From positions 1 through 54,731 of the forward strand of contig CAYUYJ010000019.1 in the NCBI GenBank assembly GCA_964449325.1: 54,731 nt of DNA, written 5' to 3'. Under the pieces are notes generated by a model. It did no database searches. It was not told the origin of the DNA and was given only the letters and a program-made list of their open reading frames with translations. How positions within the stretch are numbered: the first letter of the stretch is position 1; each line of letters starts with the position of its first letter. A program made the position numbers and the translations under genes. The stretch is from RGIG3002 sp964449325 (GTDB taxonomy: Bacteria; Bacillota; Clostridia; Lachnospirales; Lachnospiraceae). This document shows, one piece after another, positions 1 to 9,804 of the stretch.

Positions 1-52
1 CACTTTTTTCTATTATTTTTTATAGGTTCAATTTTGAAGGCTGAACTGTTAC
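1..52 (-). repeat. Terminal repeat copy, left end
   Basis: These 52 bases are the exact reverse complement of 54677-54728 at the other end of the window. Homology stops abruptly at the GTAACAG end (about position 52) and runs off the left edge. Read on the minus strand it is open and would encode NSSAFKIEPIKNNRKK. It is probably the end of a multicopy mobile element or a dispersed repeat. Its family was not recognised. Confidence 0.85.
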
Positions 53-81
53 AAAGCAAGAGACACAATTTCATTTTTCTA

Positions 82-110
82 TTGACATTTTCCGCCAAAA
101 AAAGTATAGT
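82..110 (+). promoter_or_regulatory. Sigma-A promoter of thiT
   Basis: A perfect -35 TTGACA (82-87) and a -10 TATAGT (105-110) are separated by 17 bases. Transcription would start near 117, just before the TPP aptamer. Confidence 0.8.
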
Positions 111-130
111 ATCAAACGAACAAACAAAAT

Positions 131-217
131 AAACGCTAGGGGAGCTTTTGCTGAGATTGAGCCTTTTGACTCTAACCCTCACTACTTGAACCGGATAATA
201 CCGGCGTAAGGAAGCAT
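131..217 (+). promoter_or_regulatory. TPP riboswitch aptamer (THI element)
   Basis: The conserved THI-box parts are present in order: GGGGAGC, then GCTGAGATTGAG, then ACCCTC, then the highly conserved CCGGATAATACCGGCGTA core and GGAAGC at the 3' side. This class binds thiamine pyrophosphate and normally switches expression off. The downstream gene is a thiamine transporter, which agrees. Confidence 0.93.
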
Positions 218-220
218 ACA

Positions 221-334
221 TATAAATGTGACTTTTTTGACTGTGATAGTCAATTAACTGTTAACCAACATACCTTCTAAGAAGCAGTCACATTTATACA
301 GTAGAATTTCCCCTCCTGCGTAAACCTAGGAGGA
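221..334 (+). promoter_or_regulatory. Expression platform of the TPP riboswitch
   Basis: A perfect 12-bp stem pairs 221-232 with 287-298 and encloses a small TTGACT/AGTCAA hairpin (237-253). Downstream, CCTCCT (312-317) can pair with the thiT ribosome binding site AGGAGG (328-333). There is no strong U-run before the gene, so control is more likely by hiding the ribosome binding site than by termination. The switching partner is inferred, not folded computationally. Confidence 0.6.
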
Positions 335-341
335 TTTTTTT

Positions 342-1022
342 ATGAACAATTTTTTTGCTACGCCTGAAGGCGCATGGGGAGACGGCTCTGTTCGTCTCAC
401 CACAACCGGTATCTTTATTGTTGTTGCAGTTATTGCAGTTTTATTAATCGTTGCTGCTATTATGCGTCAGCGAAAAACGGAGAAGAAAACCGTACTGACC
501 ACCAAACAGCTTGTTTATTCTGCTGTTGCCATTGCACTGGCTATGGTTTGCTCCATGATTAAGCTTTTCGAAATGCCCATGGGCGGTTCCGTTACCATGC
601 TTTCCATGCTCTTTATCGTACTGATTGCATACTGGTATGGTTCCTATGCAGGTCTTATGACGGCAGTTGCTTACGGTCTGGTACAGTTTGTTATGGAACC
701 GATTTTTTATACGATTCCCCAGATGCTTCTGGACTATCCTCTGGCTTTCGGAGCATTGGGTCTTGCCGGATTTTTCAGCAATAAAAAATGGGGATTACAG
801 ATTGGTTATGTGGTAGGTGTGCTCGGTCGCTTTGTATTTGCTACCATTTCTGGTGTGGTATTCTTTGGTTCTTATGCACCGGAAGGAATGAGTCCGCTTG
901 TTTACTCTGTAGGCTATCAGGCATCCTACCTGTTACCGGAGGCTATTGTGACATTAATTATTATTTTCATCCCGCCTGTTGCAAAGGCACTTACAAAAGT
1001 AAAAACAATGGCAACACTCTAA
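342..1022 (+). CDS. thiT: Energy-coupled thiamine transporter S component ThiT
   Basis: 226 residues. This is the substrate-binding membrane subunit of an ECF-type ABC importer for thiamine; it needs a shared EcfAA'T module, which is not in this window. A short N-terminal region is followed by a hydrophobic segment (about residues 23-42), a basic stretch, and five or six further membrane segments from about residue 55 to 215, as in the ThiT/YuaJ family. The ATG follows AGGAGG with a 7-base spacing. The TPP riboswitch directly upstream supports thiamine as the substrate. The gene is monocistronic: a hairpin follows at 1064-1097 and the next gene converges. Family identity is confident; substrate specificity rests on family and riboswitch. 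Confidence 0.92.
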   Translation: MNNFFATPEGAWGDGSVRLTTTGIFIVVAVIAVLLIVAAIMRQRKTEKKTVLTTKQLVYSAVAIALAMVCSMIKLFEMPMGGSVTMLSMLFIVLIAYWYGSYAGLMTAVAYGLVQFVMEPIFYTIPQMLLDYPLAFGALGLAGFFSNKKWGLQIGYVVGVLGRFVFATISGVVFFGSYAPEGMSPLVYSVGYQASYLLPEAIVTLIIIFIPPVAKALTKVKTMATL

Positions 1023-1063
1023 ACATGTTGTGTGAATATCCCTAGAGGTCAAAAGCTACAGAG

Positions 1064-1097
1064 AAAGTCCCTGCTAAGATTATCCGGCAGGGGCTTT
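1064..1097 (+). terminator. Hairpin between thiT and addA
   Basis: AAAGTCCCTGC (1064-1074) pairs with GCAGGGGCTTT (1087-1097) with one G-U wobble. It lies between two convergent genes and may serve both. The U-run is weak on the plus side. Confidence 0.55.
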
Positions 1098-1110
1098 CGT
1101 GCAATAACCA

Positions 1111-4100
1111 CTATACACTATCCTCTCCCATTCCTATCTCTTTCCCCAAATAAAACGAATAAATCACCTTCTCCTTCACCCGTTTCCCCGTCAGCTTTTC
1201 CAAGGCTTCCGCATAATAATCAAGCTGTAGCTTATAACGCTTTACAAGCTCCTCTTCTTCCTTGACCACATCGGTCTTGTAATCTGCCACCACAAGCTCT
1301 CCGTCCTCTTCAAAATAAACGTCAATAATTCCCTGGACCAAAACCGTCTCTTTCTCCGGGAATTTGGCATTCAGACGATTCGCCCGTATACCATAGACAA
1401 ACGGCGCTTCCCGATAAAGCATCCCCTGCTGTTTTGCTTTTTTCATCCGATTGCAAAGTCCGGTGCGTAAAAAGGCTGCCACTTTGTCTACGCGGATCGC
1501 TTCATAAAATTCTTCACTCAGTCTGCCCGTCTGTTTTTCTGTTTCCATCGTTTCAAGCACGCCTGCCTTATCCGTAACCTTTTCAAAATCCAAAAGTTCC
1601 ATGATTTTGTGCATGGCACTTCCCCGTGTCGTGCCGGAAACCTTTTCCGTTTCTTTCATAAATGCCGGAATATAGGGCACAATTTCTTCCTCGTCAATCA
1701 GATGGAAAGAAAAATCCAATTCTTCATTCTGCCCTGCCTTTTTTAATTCGGACACGGTTGTTTTCGTATATAAGTCTGCCAGATTCTCGTAAGGATATAC
1801 AAACGAGAATTTTTCTTCCAACTGCTCATACAGAGATTCATCCATCCCAAGTTGCCGGCACATTGGGGCTGTAACTTTCCTATGCTCTGTCTCTGTTCTT
1901 TCTTCCTCTCGCTGCTCTCCAAGAAACTGCTCCATCTTCTCCGAAAAGAGCCTTAACTGCTCCTTCTTCCCTTCAAAAACAAGCTGTTCCTCTACTTCCT
2001 CCCGTACCAAATCCTCAGTACCCACAATTTCTATTTCCAAAGGTGCCGCCGGAAGCTGTGCCTCTGCCTTTTCGGTATCCAGACCGTTTTCCCGTAAAAT
2101 CTCCTGCATTGCGGGATGACGCATACAGGCTGCCAGAACAAAATCCAAAAAACTCCCCGCCGAAGAAAGTACGGAATACGGCAACAGCTTCTCTTTGTGG
2201 GTAAGCAGATAGGTGAGTCCGCTGATTTTCTCTATTGGCTTATCGACTGTTCCGGTCAATATCAATTTTTCCTTTGCCCTTGTCAGTGCCACATACAAAA
2301 TACGCAGTTCCTCTGCCACGTTATCCAGCCGCATTTTCCCTGCCATTACATTCTTCCGCAAGGTTTTACTGCGAATCCGCAGCACGGGATCAATGAAATC
2401 CGTACCGATTCCCATATCTACATCTGCAATAAGAGGTTTCGTTGTATCCTGCATATTGAATTTCTTGGAAAGTCCCGCCACAAAACAAATGGGAAATTCC
2501 AGACCCTTGCTTTTGTGAATGCTCATAATACGCACCACATCTGCCTCTTCCTCTAACGTGCCTGCTTCTCCATAGTCTACCTCATACTTTTCCATCTGCT
2601 CCATATAACGGATAAAATGAAACAGCCCGTGATAACTTGTCTGTTCAAAGGCAACCGCCTTTTCCAGCAGCATCTCCACATTGGCTTTCCGCTGTTCTCC
2701 TGCCGGCATGGCAGCAACAGCAAGCAGATAATGATTCTCCTTAAAAATGGTCTGCAGCAGTTCGTGAATCGGCTTGTAGGGCACCATACCACGATAATGT
2801 TTCACCTTTTTTAAGAACTGACACACCTTTTTTGTCAATATATCATCCATATCCATTTGTTTTTTCGCAATACACACCAACCGGTCATACAGATACGCAC
2901 CCCTTTTTACCTCTCCTTCGGTTCGTATCTTAATCCTTGCGATTTCTTCCTCCGTAAAACCACCAAATACGCTGCGCATCACTCCGTATAGAGGAATGTC
3001 CTGCAACGGATTGTCCAATATCCGCAAAAACTGTAATACATTTTGAATTTCCGAAGTTTTGAAATAGCCGGTTTTGGACGTCACATAAGCCGGAATTCCC
3101 TCTTCGGCAAACACCTTCTTAAACTCTTCATCCCATCCGCTGTTGGTACGAAGCAAAATAACAATGTCCCGATACGTCACAGGGCGTAAGCTTCCGGTTT
3201 CCTTATCGGTCACTACATTTTCTTTCAAAAGCCTCTTGATTCGTTTGGCAATCACATAAGCCTCGCTCTCCTTTGCGGAAAGCTCCGTATCCTTCGTCGG
3301 CTTTTCAATCAGCAAAAGCTCCGTTTTTGCCTGACTTTCCTGTTCTTCCGATAATTCCGGCAAAAAGGAGGCACCAAAATAAAGGGCAGCATTGTCGTCA
3401 TACTCAATTCCCCCCAGTTCCTTTCCCATGGTCTGTTCAAAGACAAAATTGACACTGTCAATCACCTGCTTTCTGCTACGGAAATTCTGATGCAGGTCAA
3501 TACGCTGTCTTTCGCTTTCCTCTTTAGAATATTCCCGGTACTTTTCCATGAAAATCTCAGGGCGTGCAAGACGGAATTTATAAATACTCTGCTTTACATC
3601 TCCCACCATAAACCGGTTAAACTTCCCATCCTCCTCACCGGAAATACTCTGCAGCAAATATTCCTGCACCAGATTGGAATCCTGATATTCATCAATCATA
3701 ATCTCTTGAAAATGGGCGCGATACTCCAACGCGGTCATCGTAGGAGTAACGTTTCCCTCCTCATCCCGCTCCAATAGAATCTGAAGAGCAAAGTGCTCCA
3801 TATCCGCAAAATCGATAAGATTTTTCTCCCGTTTTTTCTCGTCCAGTTTCTGCTTAAAAGCAAGGGTTAAACGAAGAAGCTCTCTGATTGCACGCTCGCA
3901 CTCTTTTCCCTGTTCCACGCTTTTGTTTAAGGGCTGGAAAAAAAATTTTTCCCTTATTCCCTGTATCTGCTCCTTGATTGCTGCGCGGATATTTTTTACA
4001 TTCTCCCGCTTTGCCGGATTCACGGAATCATCCTTTTTAGACGGAAGCCTGCCAAACTGTATTTTTTCAATTGCCGTTTCCATCCCGGAAAGAGTTTCGA

Positions 4101-4893
4101 TTGCAGAAAGCTTTTCCAGCATTTCCTTCTCACTTTCCAACAGTTCTCCATACATATAGGGGCCGTCCGGCTGCTCACAGATACGGATTGCCTGCTCTGC
4201 CCGTTCCAGACAATCCTGAATAGTGCGGCTGTTCGCTCTTGCGGCTTCCTGCCCCCACCCGGACTGTTCCAGTTCCTCCACGCTTTCCATTTTATAATCA
4301 TCTGCCCGCTCCTTAAGCCATACCTCCGGCCAAGGGTAACTCATGGAAAATTCGTAAAGCTTCTGAATATTTTCCTCCAAAACAGACTCATTGCTTCCTG
4401 TACTGTAGCATTCCACACAATGCAAAAATGCCTCCTCTGCTTTGGTAAATTCCTCCTCCAAAAGTTCTGCCAGCACATCCTGTTTTAGCAGCCTCAACTC
4501 TCCTTCATCTGCAATGCGAAAGCCGGGGTCTAAGCCGATATCATTAAAATTATTCCGAATTACAAACAGACAGAAGCTGTCAATGGTGGTAATCTGGGCA
4601 TTGTGAATCAGAGTTGCCTGTCTTTGCAGATGCTCGTTCTCCGGCTCCTCCTCCAGACACTCCATAATCTTAATCCGAATTCTTTCCCGCATTTCCGCTG
4701 CCGCCGCATTGGTAAAGGTCACAATCAGAAGCTTGTCAATATCTGTCTGTTTTTCTTTATCCTTTAACAGCGCCACAATTCGTTCCGTCAGCACCGCCGT
4801 CTTACCGCTTCCGGCTGCAGCGGATACCAAAATATTCCTATCCCGTAAATCTATGACCTTCTGCTGGTCCTCCGTATACTTTACACTACCCAC
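1111..4893 (-). CDS. addA: ATP-dependent helicase/nuclease subunit A
   Basis: 1260 residues, close to the 1232 of the Bacillus subtilis protein. AddA is the UvrD-like 3'-5' helicase and nuclease subunit of AddAB, the Gram-positive counterpart of RecBCD that resects double-strand breaks for recombination. Walker A AAAGSGKT lies at residues 25-32, the Walker B/DEYQDS motif near residue 400, and a late helicase motif (IMSIHKSKGLEFPICF) near 810. The C-terminal RecB-type nuclease domain carries GSAMHKIMELL and the catalytic VADYKTD near residue 1202. The start is GTG at 4893 after AAAGGGA; the next Met is far inside. It lies 35 bases downstream of addB in the same direction. All key motifs look intact. 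Confidence 0.97.
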   Translation of the reverse strand: MGSVKYTEDQQKVIDLRDRNILVSAAAGSGKTAVLTERIVALLKDKEKQTDIDKLLIVTFTNAAAAEMRERIRIKIMECLEEEPENEHLQRQATLIHNAQITTIDSFCLFVIRNNFNDIGLDPGFRIADEGELRLLKQDVLAELLEEEFTKAEEAFLHCVECYSTGSNESVLEENIQKLYEFSMSYPWPEVWLKERADDYKMESVEELEQSGWGQEAARANSRTIQDCLERAEQAIRICEQPDGPYMYGELLESEKEMLEKLSAIETLSGMETAIEKIQFGRLPSKKDDSVNPAKRENVKNIRAAIKEQIQGIREKFFFQPLNKSVEQGKECERAIRELLRLTLAFKQKLDEKKREKNLIDFADMEHFALQILLERDEEGNVTPTMTALEYRAHFQEIMIDEYQDSNLVQEYLLQSISGEEDGKFNRFMVGDVKQSIYKFRLARPEIFMEKYREYSKEESERQRIDLHQNFRSRKQVIDSVNFVFEQTMGKELGGIEYDDNAALYFGASFLPELSEEQESQAKTELLLIEKPTKDTELSAKESEAYVIAKRIKRLLKENVVTDKETGSLRPVTYRDIVILLRTNSGWDEEFKKVFAEEGIPAYVTSKTGYFKTSEIQNVLQFLRILDNPLQDIPLYGVMRSVFGGFTEEEIARIKIRTEGEVKRGAYLYDRLVCIAKKQMDMDDILTKKVCQFLKKVKHYRGMVPYKPIHELLQTIFKENHYLLAVAAMPAGEQRKANVEMLLEKAVAFEQTSYHGLFHFIRYMEQMEKYEVDYGEAGTLEEEADVVRIMSIHKSKGLEFPICFVAGLSKKFNMQDTTKPLIADVDMGIGTDFIDPVLRIRSKTLRKNVMAGKMRLDNVAEELRILYVALTRAKEKLILTGTVDKPIEKISGLTYLLTHKEKLLPYSVLSSAGSFLDFVLAACMRHPAMQEILRENGLDTEKAEAQLPAAPLEIEIVGTEDLVREEVEEQLVFEGKKEQLRLFSEKMEQFLGEQREEERTETEHRKVTAPMCRQLGMDESLYEQLEEKFSFVYPYENLADLYTKTTVSELKKAGQNEELDFSFHLIDEEEIVPYIPAFMKETEKVSGTTRGSAMHKIMELLDFEKVTDKAGVLETMETEKQTGRLSEEFYEAIRVDKVAAFLRTGLCNRMKKAKQQGMLYREAPFVYGIRANRLNAKFPEKETVLVQGIIDVYFEEDGELVVADYKTDVVKEEEELVKRYKLQLDYYAEALEKLTGKRVKEKVIYSFYLGKEIGMGEDSV

Positions 4894-4928
4894 GTTTCTT
4901 CCCTTTCTCTTCGATTCCTGCCATTAAC

Positions 4929-7900
4929 TTATTGCTTTTCCCCGTCCGCGATTTCCTTCTCTCCGGCAATTTCCTCTTCCATCCGCGCCAAAGCCTCTTC
5001 CTTCGTCATATTCTCCAGTTTCCGCTTCTTATACCCCGGAATTTTCCTGTCGAAACCGCAGACCGCACTGTACGCACAATAAGCACAGGCATCCGACTGC
5101 CCCTTTTCATAAGGATTGACCGCAATATCTCCGTGAAGAATCTGTGTCCCGATCTGATAAATCTTTTGGTTTACATAATGTGATATTTCCTGTAGTTCCT
5201 CTCCGCTCATGACACTGGAACGTGCGGAAAAGCTTCCGTCTTTCTTTCGTTCTACGGGAATCACATCAGATTTCGTCTCAAACGTCCGGTCCAGCAGGTT
5301 CACTATTTTTTCCTCTTCATTGACAACACCGTTCATCTGCAAGGCGGAAAATATCTTTTCATTGATTTCTTCCGGTGTCAGTTCCTTTTCCGGCACAATC
5401 ATAGGATCGTACACATGATAGTACAGAATCGCCGCCGGAACAATCTGCTTGTCCGGGTGCACTTTTTTCTGTTGCTCCATTGCTGCATTCAGATACACAA
5501 CAAGCTGTAGCTGCAAGCCATAATATAAGGCTACCAAATCAAACTGCTTATTCCCCGATTTATAATCAATGACCTTGACGTATACATTTTCCTCGTCTTC
5601 GTAAGTATCCACCCGGTCAATCCGCCCCTTCAGCTTCATCTTCTCTTCCTCGGACAGTGCAATATTCAGCGCCGAAATATCCTCCATTTGTGAGAAAGAC
5701 ATCTCAAATTTATCCGGCAGAAACAAGCCCTTTTTCAACTGTTCCTGCAGGGAAAATACCGTCCGCAGCATGACACGGCGAATCCGACTTATCATATAAG
5801 TATTCCGCGCATTGGCAAACAGAATGGTTTCCCCATAGCCTGCCACATAGCTTTCAATGGCTTCCTCCACATACTGTTTTCCAATCTGCTCCGGGAAATC
5901 CAAAAAGCTGTAACCTCCTGCCTCCAGCTTTTGTGCAAACAATTCCAGTACCCCATGAAAAACCGTACCTAAATCCGCCACTTCAAAGCTGTAGCCGTCC
6001 CGTTCCTTTAACATTAATCCGTATTGCAGGAAATGAGCATAGGCACAGGCAGCGTAGGTTTCCAGACGGCTCACGCTGTTTTCCAGCACCTGCCCATACA
6101 GAGCCTTTGCCACCGCACGGGCAAGAGGCTTCGCCTTATATGATAAAAATGCCGTTTCTTCCAGTTCTTCGGTCATGGGCTTCCACGTTTCATCTTCTAA
6201 AAACAGGGCAAGGAGTGTGCGAAACCGCTGTTCTTCCTCTTCCTTCAATACATCATCTGCGAATCTGCGCATCCCCGTTACAAGCACATCCACGCTGTCC
6301 TGTCTGGTAGACATCTGTTCTTCCAACGAACGGCTGTCGCTTTTTTCTATTTCCAGCGCCGGAAACAGCTTTTTGCAGGTTCCGATTAAATAGGAAGGCC
6401 GCAGAGCTTTTCCGTCATTTCCGGTCTTTACAAAGGACAAAAACAGTCTTTCGGTAGGCTTGGTCATGTTCATATACAAATAAAGCTGCTGAATATACAT
6501 CTGCTGTCTCGGTGTAGGGGAAAGTTCAAATTCTTCTTCCTTTAAAAACTCTCTGTCAATATCGGAAATAATACCGCCTTTCCCGCCGTTTTTCGGTATA
6601 TTGCCGTCATTGACACCAACGAAGAACAGCACCTTTACCTGATTTAGACGGGTTCGCTCCATATCTCCCACCACAACCTTATCTACGTTCTGGGGAATCG
6701 TTCCTACCTGTATCTCCAAAAAACCGGCATCCAGAATATCCGCAAATTCCTTAAGCTCCATGGGCTCATCCCCAAGAAGTCCGATAATCTGGTTCAGCAA
6801 ATCCATGACCAGACGATAAATCTGCCCGTATTCCTTTGCCTTGGAAAGCTCTCCCCCCGCCAAAAAAAGATTTTCATACTGTACCAGCTTTTTCTGAATC
6901 TGATTTTTTTCGATAAAGGCATACAAAGAAAGCACCTGCTCCCTTGCTGTTTTCATCGGTTCAAGCAATGGAGCAAGCTGCTCCATCATACTTTCCCGTG
7001 CACGGTTTAACTGTTCTAATTCGTCTGCTTCCATCTTGCCCGGCATCCGGGTAAACATACGGCTATAGCTTCCCTTGCCCCGTATTCCTAATGAAAGCAC
7101 ATAATTTTCCAGCCGGTCAATTTCCTCTACCTCCACCAGTCCGCTTCGCAAAAAATGAAAAACAGTTTCATAAGAAAAATCATGAATCACGACAGACAGA
7201 GCACTTTTGATATATTCAATAAAAGGATTCAGCACAATACCCCTTGTCCGATCCACAAAGCAGGGAATCCCGAATTTTTCAAATTCCGAATCCACATGGG
7301 GTGCATAGGCATTCAAATCTCCCGCAACTACTGCAAAATCCCTGTACGCATACTGCTTCGTCCGTACCAGTTCCTTTATAAACCCGGCAGTCTGTCTGAT
7401 TTCCTCCTTGGGGCTTCCTGCCTCCAGAATCCGGATATTTTCACTTTCCTTCCGAAACGGAACTACCGGATAGCGGAACAAATGCTGCTCTAAATGTGCC
7501 ATTGCCGAATTATCGCGGAAACGGGGAACCGGATTCTCCTTCAGATATACATCCGGCTTTCGCATAATCTTATTTTCCAATGCCATCTGATGAAGCTTTC
7601 CCGCCGTTTTTTTACTTAAATGAAACAGCTTCTGCTCCCCTTCTTCCAAAAAGGGATTTTCGTTTCCGTCCATAATTACTGTGACAATCACTTCTTTCGC
7701 CAGCTTCATCAGTTCCAGAATGACCTTATTCTGTATCGGCGTAAACCCGGTAAAACCGTCAAAAACAACAACGCTTCGCTGAATCAGTTCCGATTTGCCA
7801 AGCGCCTGACAAAGCAAATCCAGTGTTTCCTCCGTGGTAATAAACTGCCCGTTAATATACTTCATAAATTCCCGGTACAACAGCTGTAAATCCTTCAGTT

Positions 7901-8366
7901 TATAGTGCAATGCGCCTCTTCGACCGGAACAGTCAATCATTTTATCCAACTCTTCTTCACCGATTCCGTACTGCATAAATTCGGAAATCACCGATTTTAC
8001 TTCATGAATATAACCTTGCTTTTGAAGATTTTTTCCGATTACGGTCAGCCTGCCTTCTACCTCTGCTGCTACCTTACGAAGAATCAGGCTTTTTCCCGTA
8101 TCGTCTAACACCGGCTTTTCATTGCCCCCGGTTTCCTCAAAAATACGGTGCGACAGCCGTCCGAAGCTTAATACATCAATATTTCGTATTCCGCCTCTTC
8201 CGTTTTCATTTTCCACAAGGTCCTTCTGGGTCTGCATGGTAAACTGATCCGGTACAATGATTAAAAAGTCGGTATCCGGCTCCTTCATGGAACGAATCGT
8301 AATTTCGTCATAAATTTTCCGGCTTTTCCCTGCCCCCGAACCACCAAAATAAAACTGTAATGACAT
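4929..8366 (-). CDS. addB: ATP-dependent helicase/nuclease subunit B
   Basis: 1145 residues. AddB is the partner of AddA: an inactivated helicase scaffold that recognises Chi, with a second RecB-type nuclease that cuts the 5'-ended strand. Walker A GGSGAGKS is at residues 8-15. The nuclease motif KVIDYKSGNK and the Fe-S cluster cysteines are present: one in TYAACAYAHFLQYG and three in ACAYCAYSAVCGF near the C-terminus, the layout expected for AddB. ATG follows AAGGAGCAGTT. It starts 29 bases after the serpin stop and ends 35 bases before addA, so all three genes probably share a transcript. This is the usual addB-addA order. Confidence 0.97.
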   Translation of the reverse strand: MSLQFYFGGSGAGKSRKIYDEITIRSMKEPDTDFLIIVPDQFTMQTQKDLVENENGRGGIRNIDVLSFGRLSHRIFEETGGNEKPVLDDTGKSLILRKVAAEVEGRLTVIGKNLQKQGYIHEVKSVISEFMQYGIGEEELDKMIDCSGRRGALHYKLKDLQLLYREFMKYINGQFITTEETLDLLCQALGKSELIQRSVVVFDGFTGFTPIQNKVILELMKLAKEVIVTVIMDGNENPFLEEGEQKLFHLSKKTAGKLHQMALENKIMRKPDVYLKENPVPRFRDNSAMAHLEQHLFRYPVVPFRKESENIRILEAGSPKEEIRQTAGFIKELVRTKQYAYRDFAVVAGDLNAYAPHVDSEFEKFGIPCFVDRTRGIVLNPFIEYIKSALSVVIHDFSYETVFHFLRSGLVEVEEIDRLENYVLSLGIRGKGSYSRMFTRMPGKMEADELEQLNRARESMMEQLAPLLEPMKTAREQVLSLYAFIEKNQIQKKLVQYENLFLAGGELSKAKEYGQIYRLVMDLLNQIIGLLGDEPMELKEFADILDAGFLEIQVGTIPQNVDKVVVGDMERTRLNQVKVLFFVGVNDGNIPKNGGKGGIISDIDREFLKEEEFELSPTPRQQMYIQQLYLYMNMTKPTERLFLSFVKTGNDGKALRPSYLIGTCKKLFPALEIEKSDSRSLEEQMSTRQDSVDVLVTGMRRFADDVLKEEEEQRFRTLLALFLEDETWKPMTEELEETAFLSYKAKPLARAVAKALYGQVLENSVSRLETYAACAYAHFLQYGLMLKERDGYSFEVADLGTVFHGVLELFAQKLEAGGYSFLDFPEQIGKQYVEEAIESYVAGYGETILFANARNTYMISRIRRVMLRTVFSLQEQLKKGLFLPDKFEMSFSQMEDISALNIALSEEEKMKLKGRIDRVDTYEDEENVYVKVIDYKSGNKQFDLVALYYGLQLQLVVYLNAAMEQQKKVHPDKQIVPAAILYYHVYDPMIVPEKELTPEEINEKIFSALQMNGVVNEEEKIVNLLDRTFETKSDVIPVERKKDGSFSARSSVMSGEELQEISHYVNQKIYQIGTQILHGDIAVNPYEKGQSDACAYCAYSAVCGFDRKIPGYKKRKLENMTKEEALARMEEEIAGEKEIADGEKQ

Positions 8367-8395
8367 AACTGCTCCTTCTTCTGCTTAGAACCTTC

Positions 8396-9673
8396 CTACT
8401 GCTCTGTAATACTGTCTACCGTACCGATAAAGAGCGGAACATTGGTCTCATTTTCCACAATCGCATAAACAAAAGGACGGTTCAGATACACCCGGTAAAC
8501 TTCTTCCTCTTCCATTACCGCTGTCTCACAAATCATTTCCACTACCGTTGCCGCTCCGGCTTCGGTTCCTTTTTCATCAACTGCAATATAGGTTTTATGA
8601 AGGACACGGGAAATGACAAGATTCCCCTCGTCAGATGTTCCGATGCCTGAAAAATCCGCTTTTTCCGCATCAAAAGCATCCGTCATACCAAGTCCTGTCA
8701 GAATATCCTTTAACTCCACTTCATATTCTGCTTTGAATTTCGGAATGGACGTATATACCGTTGCATCCTTCCTGTCCGAAAGCAATGCAAGAAATTTCTC
8801 TCCGTTTAAGGTTTTTACATATTCCTGCACGGAGATTTCTTCCTTCGGAAGAAGTGCCACAAAGCTATAGCCTTCCTTGTATGGTTTTATAAAACCGATT
8901 GCATTCTCATCCTGCAAATACCATTCTTCCTCTCCATACATAAAAGACACATTCCGGGTTTCTTTATCGGAAACGAAAAATTCCCCGTCCCTTATCTGGT
9001 TTTCCTCATAAACATCTTTCCATTCCGCATCAAAGGCAAGTGCATTAATCAAATACATCACTGCATCCTTTGGCACTTCATTCAAAATGTTTTCTATCCT
9101 GCCTTCCGTCTCCTTCGATACCCATGTATTAATGTCTTTTAAAGTATTTTCATCAAAAGCCGCTTTATAAATATCCGCCTGATATACGGAAGCATTTTTT
9201 TGCAAAAAATCCTCCTCTACCTGAATCCAATTTTCTTCATCCCGAAACCAGATAGAATTGGCAAGCTGTAAGCCTGTCTCTTCCGTATTAACAAGTGCAT
9301 CGGAAAAACTTCTCCAGTTAGCATTCAGGCTCTCCATATCCTGTCCCGGTGCCAGAACAGCCAGCATCTGTTCCTGCGTTTCTCCCACAGCACCGTTTGC
9401 GGTCATGGACAGTGCTGTCAATACAGAAAACGGGGAAACCATTACATTGCGATTTTCTGCCCCTACGCTTTCCTGTAAAAGACGTATGGAAAAATCCGTT
9501 GTATCAAGGCAGAAATCTTCCATCGAACCCACCTTATTTTCCACACTGCCGCTTTCTGTCCGGTTTCCGTCCATCTTCCCACACCCCATAAGTCCAAGAG
9601 GAATCGCAGTTGCAAACAAACATGCCATCATTCTCCGGATGTTTCTTTTCTTTTCTCTATTCTTCATATCCAT
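8396..9673 (-). CDS. Serpin-family protease inhibitor lipoprotein
   Basis: 425 residues. Serpins trap serine or cysteine proteases by a loop that is cut and inserted into a beta sheet. The N-terminus is basic, then hydrophobic, then carries a lipobox-like LMGC (Cys about 31), so the protein is probably a lipoprotein on the outer face of the membrane. The serpin core runs from about residue 55 to the end: VMVSPFSVLTALSMTANGAVG, SIWFRDE, LINALAFDAEWKDVYE, the hinge DEKGTEAGAATVVEM, and the final FVYAIVENETNVPLFIG. The small-residue hinge suggests an inhibitory serpin. Aligning the hinge to alpha-1-antitrypsin puts Glu in ICET at P1, but the loop is about six residues longer here, so P1 is uncertain. 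The start has AGAAAGG six bases upstream. It is the first gene of a probable serpin-addB-addA transcript. Confidence 0.93.
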   Translation of the reverse strand: MDMKNREKKRNIRRMMACLFATAIPLGLMGCGKMDGNRTESGSVENKVGSMEDFCLDTTDFSIRLLQESVGAENRNVMVSPFSVLTALSMTANGAVGETQEQMLAVLAPGQDMESLNANWRSFSDALVNTEETGLQLANSIWFRDEENWIQVEEDFLQKNASVYQADIYKAAFDENTLKDINTWVSKETEGRIENILNEVPKDAVMYLINALAFDAEWKDVYEENQIRDGEFFVSDKETRNVSFMYGEEEWYLQDENAIGFIKPYKEGYSFVALLPKEEISVQEYVKTLNGEKFLALLSDRKDATVYTSIPKFKAEYEVELKDILTGLGMTDAFDAEKADFSGIGTSDEGNLVISRVLHKTYIAVDEKGTEAGAATVVEMICETAVMEEEEVYRVYLNRPFVYAIVENETNVPLFIGTVDSITEQ

Positions 9674-9710
9674 AATTACCTTTCTTCTGCTTTCCTATCT
9701 ATGTGTTTTG

Positions 9711-9740
9711 ATTATATCAAACGTCTCACTCCATCCGCAA
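9711..9740 (-). promoter_or_regulatory. Promoter of the serpin-addBA unit
   Basis: On the minus strand TTGCGG (9740-9735) and a perfect TATAAT (9716-9711) are 18 bases apart, upstream of the serpin start at 9673. Confidence 0.65.
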
Positions 9741-9804
9741 TCTTTTCCCCAACAAAATAAAAAAACCTTAATGTAAATAGCTTGAAGATTTCACGATTCT
9801 TTCA

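Noticed and set aside
1032..1265. 77-codon frame on the plus strand after thiT
   Set aside because: It is the antisense shadow of the addA 3' end and includes the intergenic hairpin.
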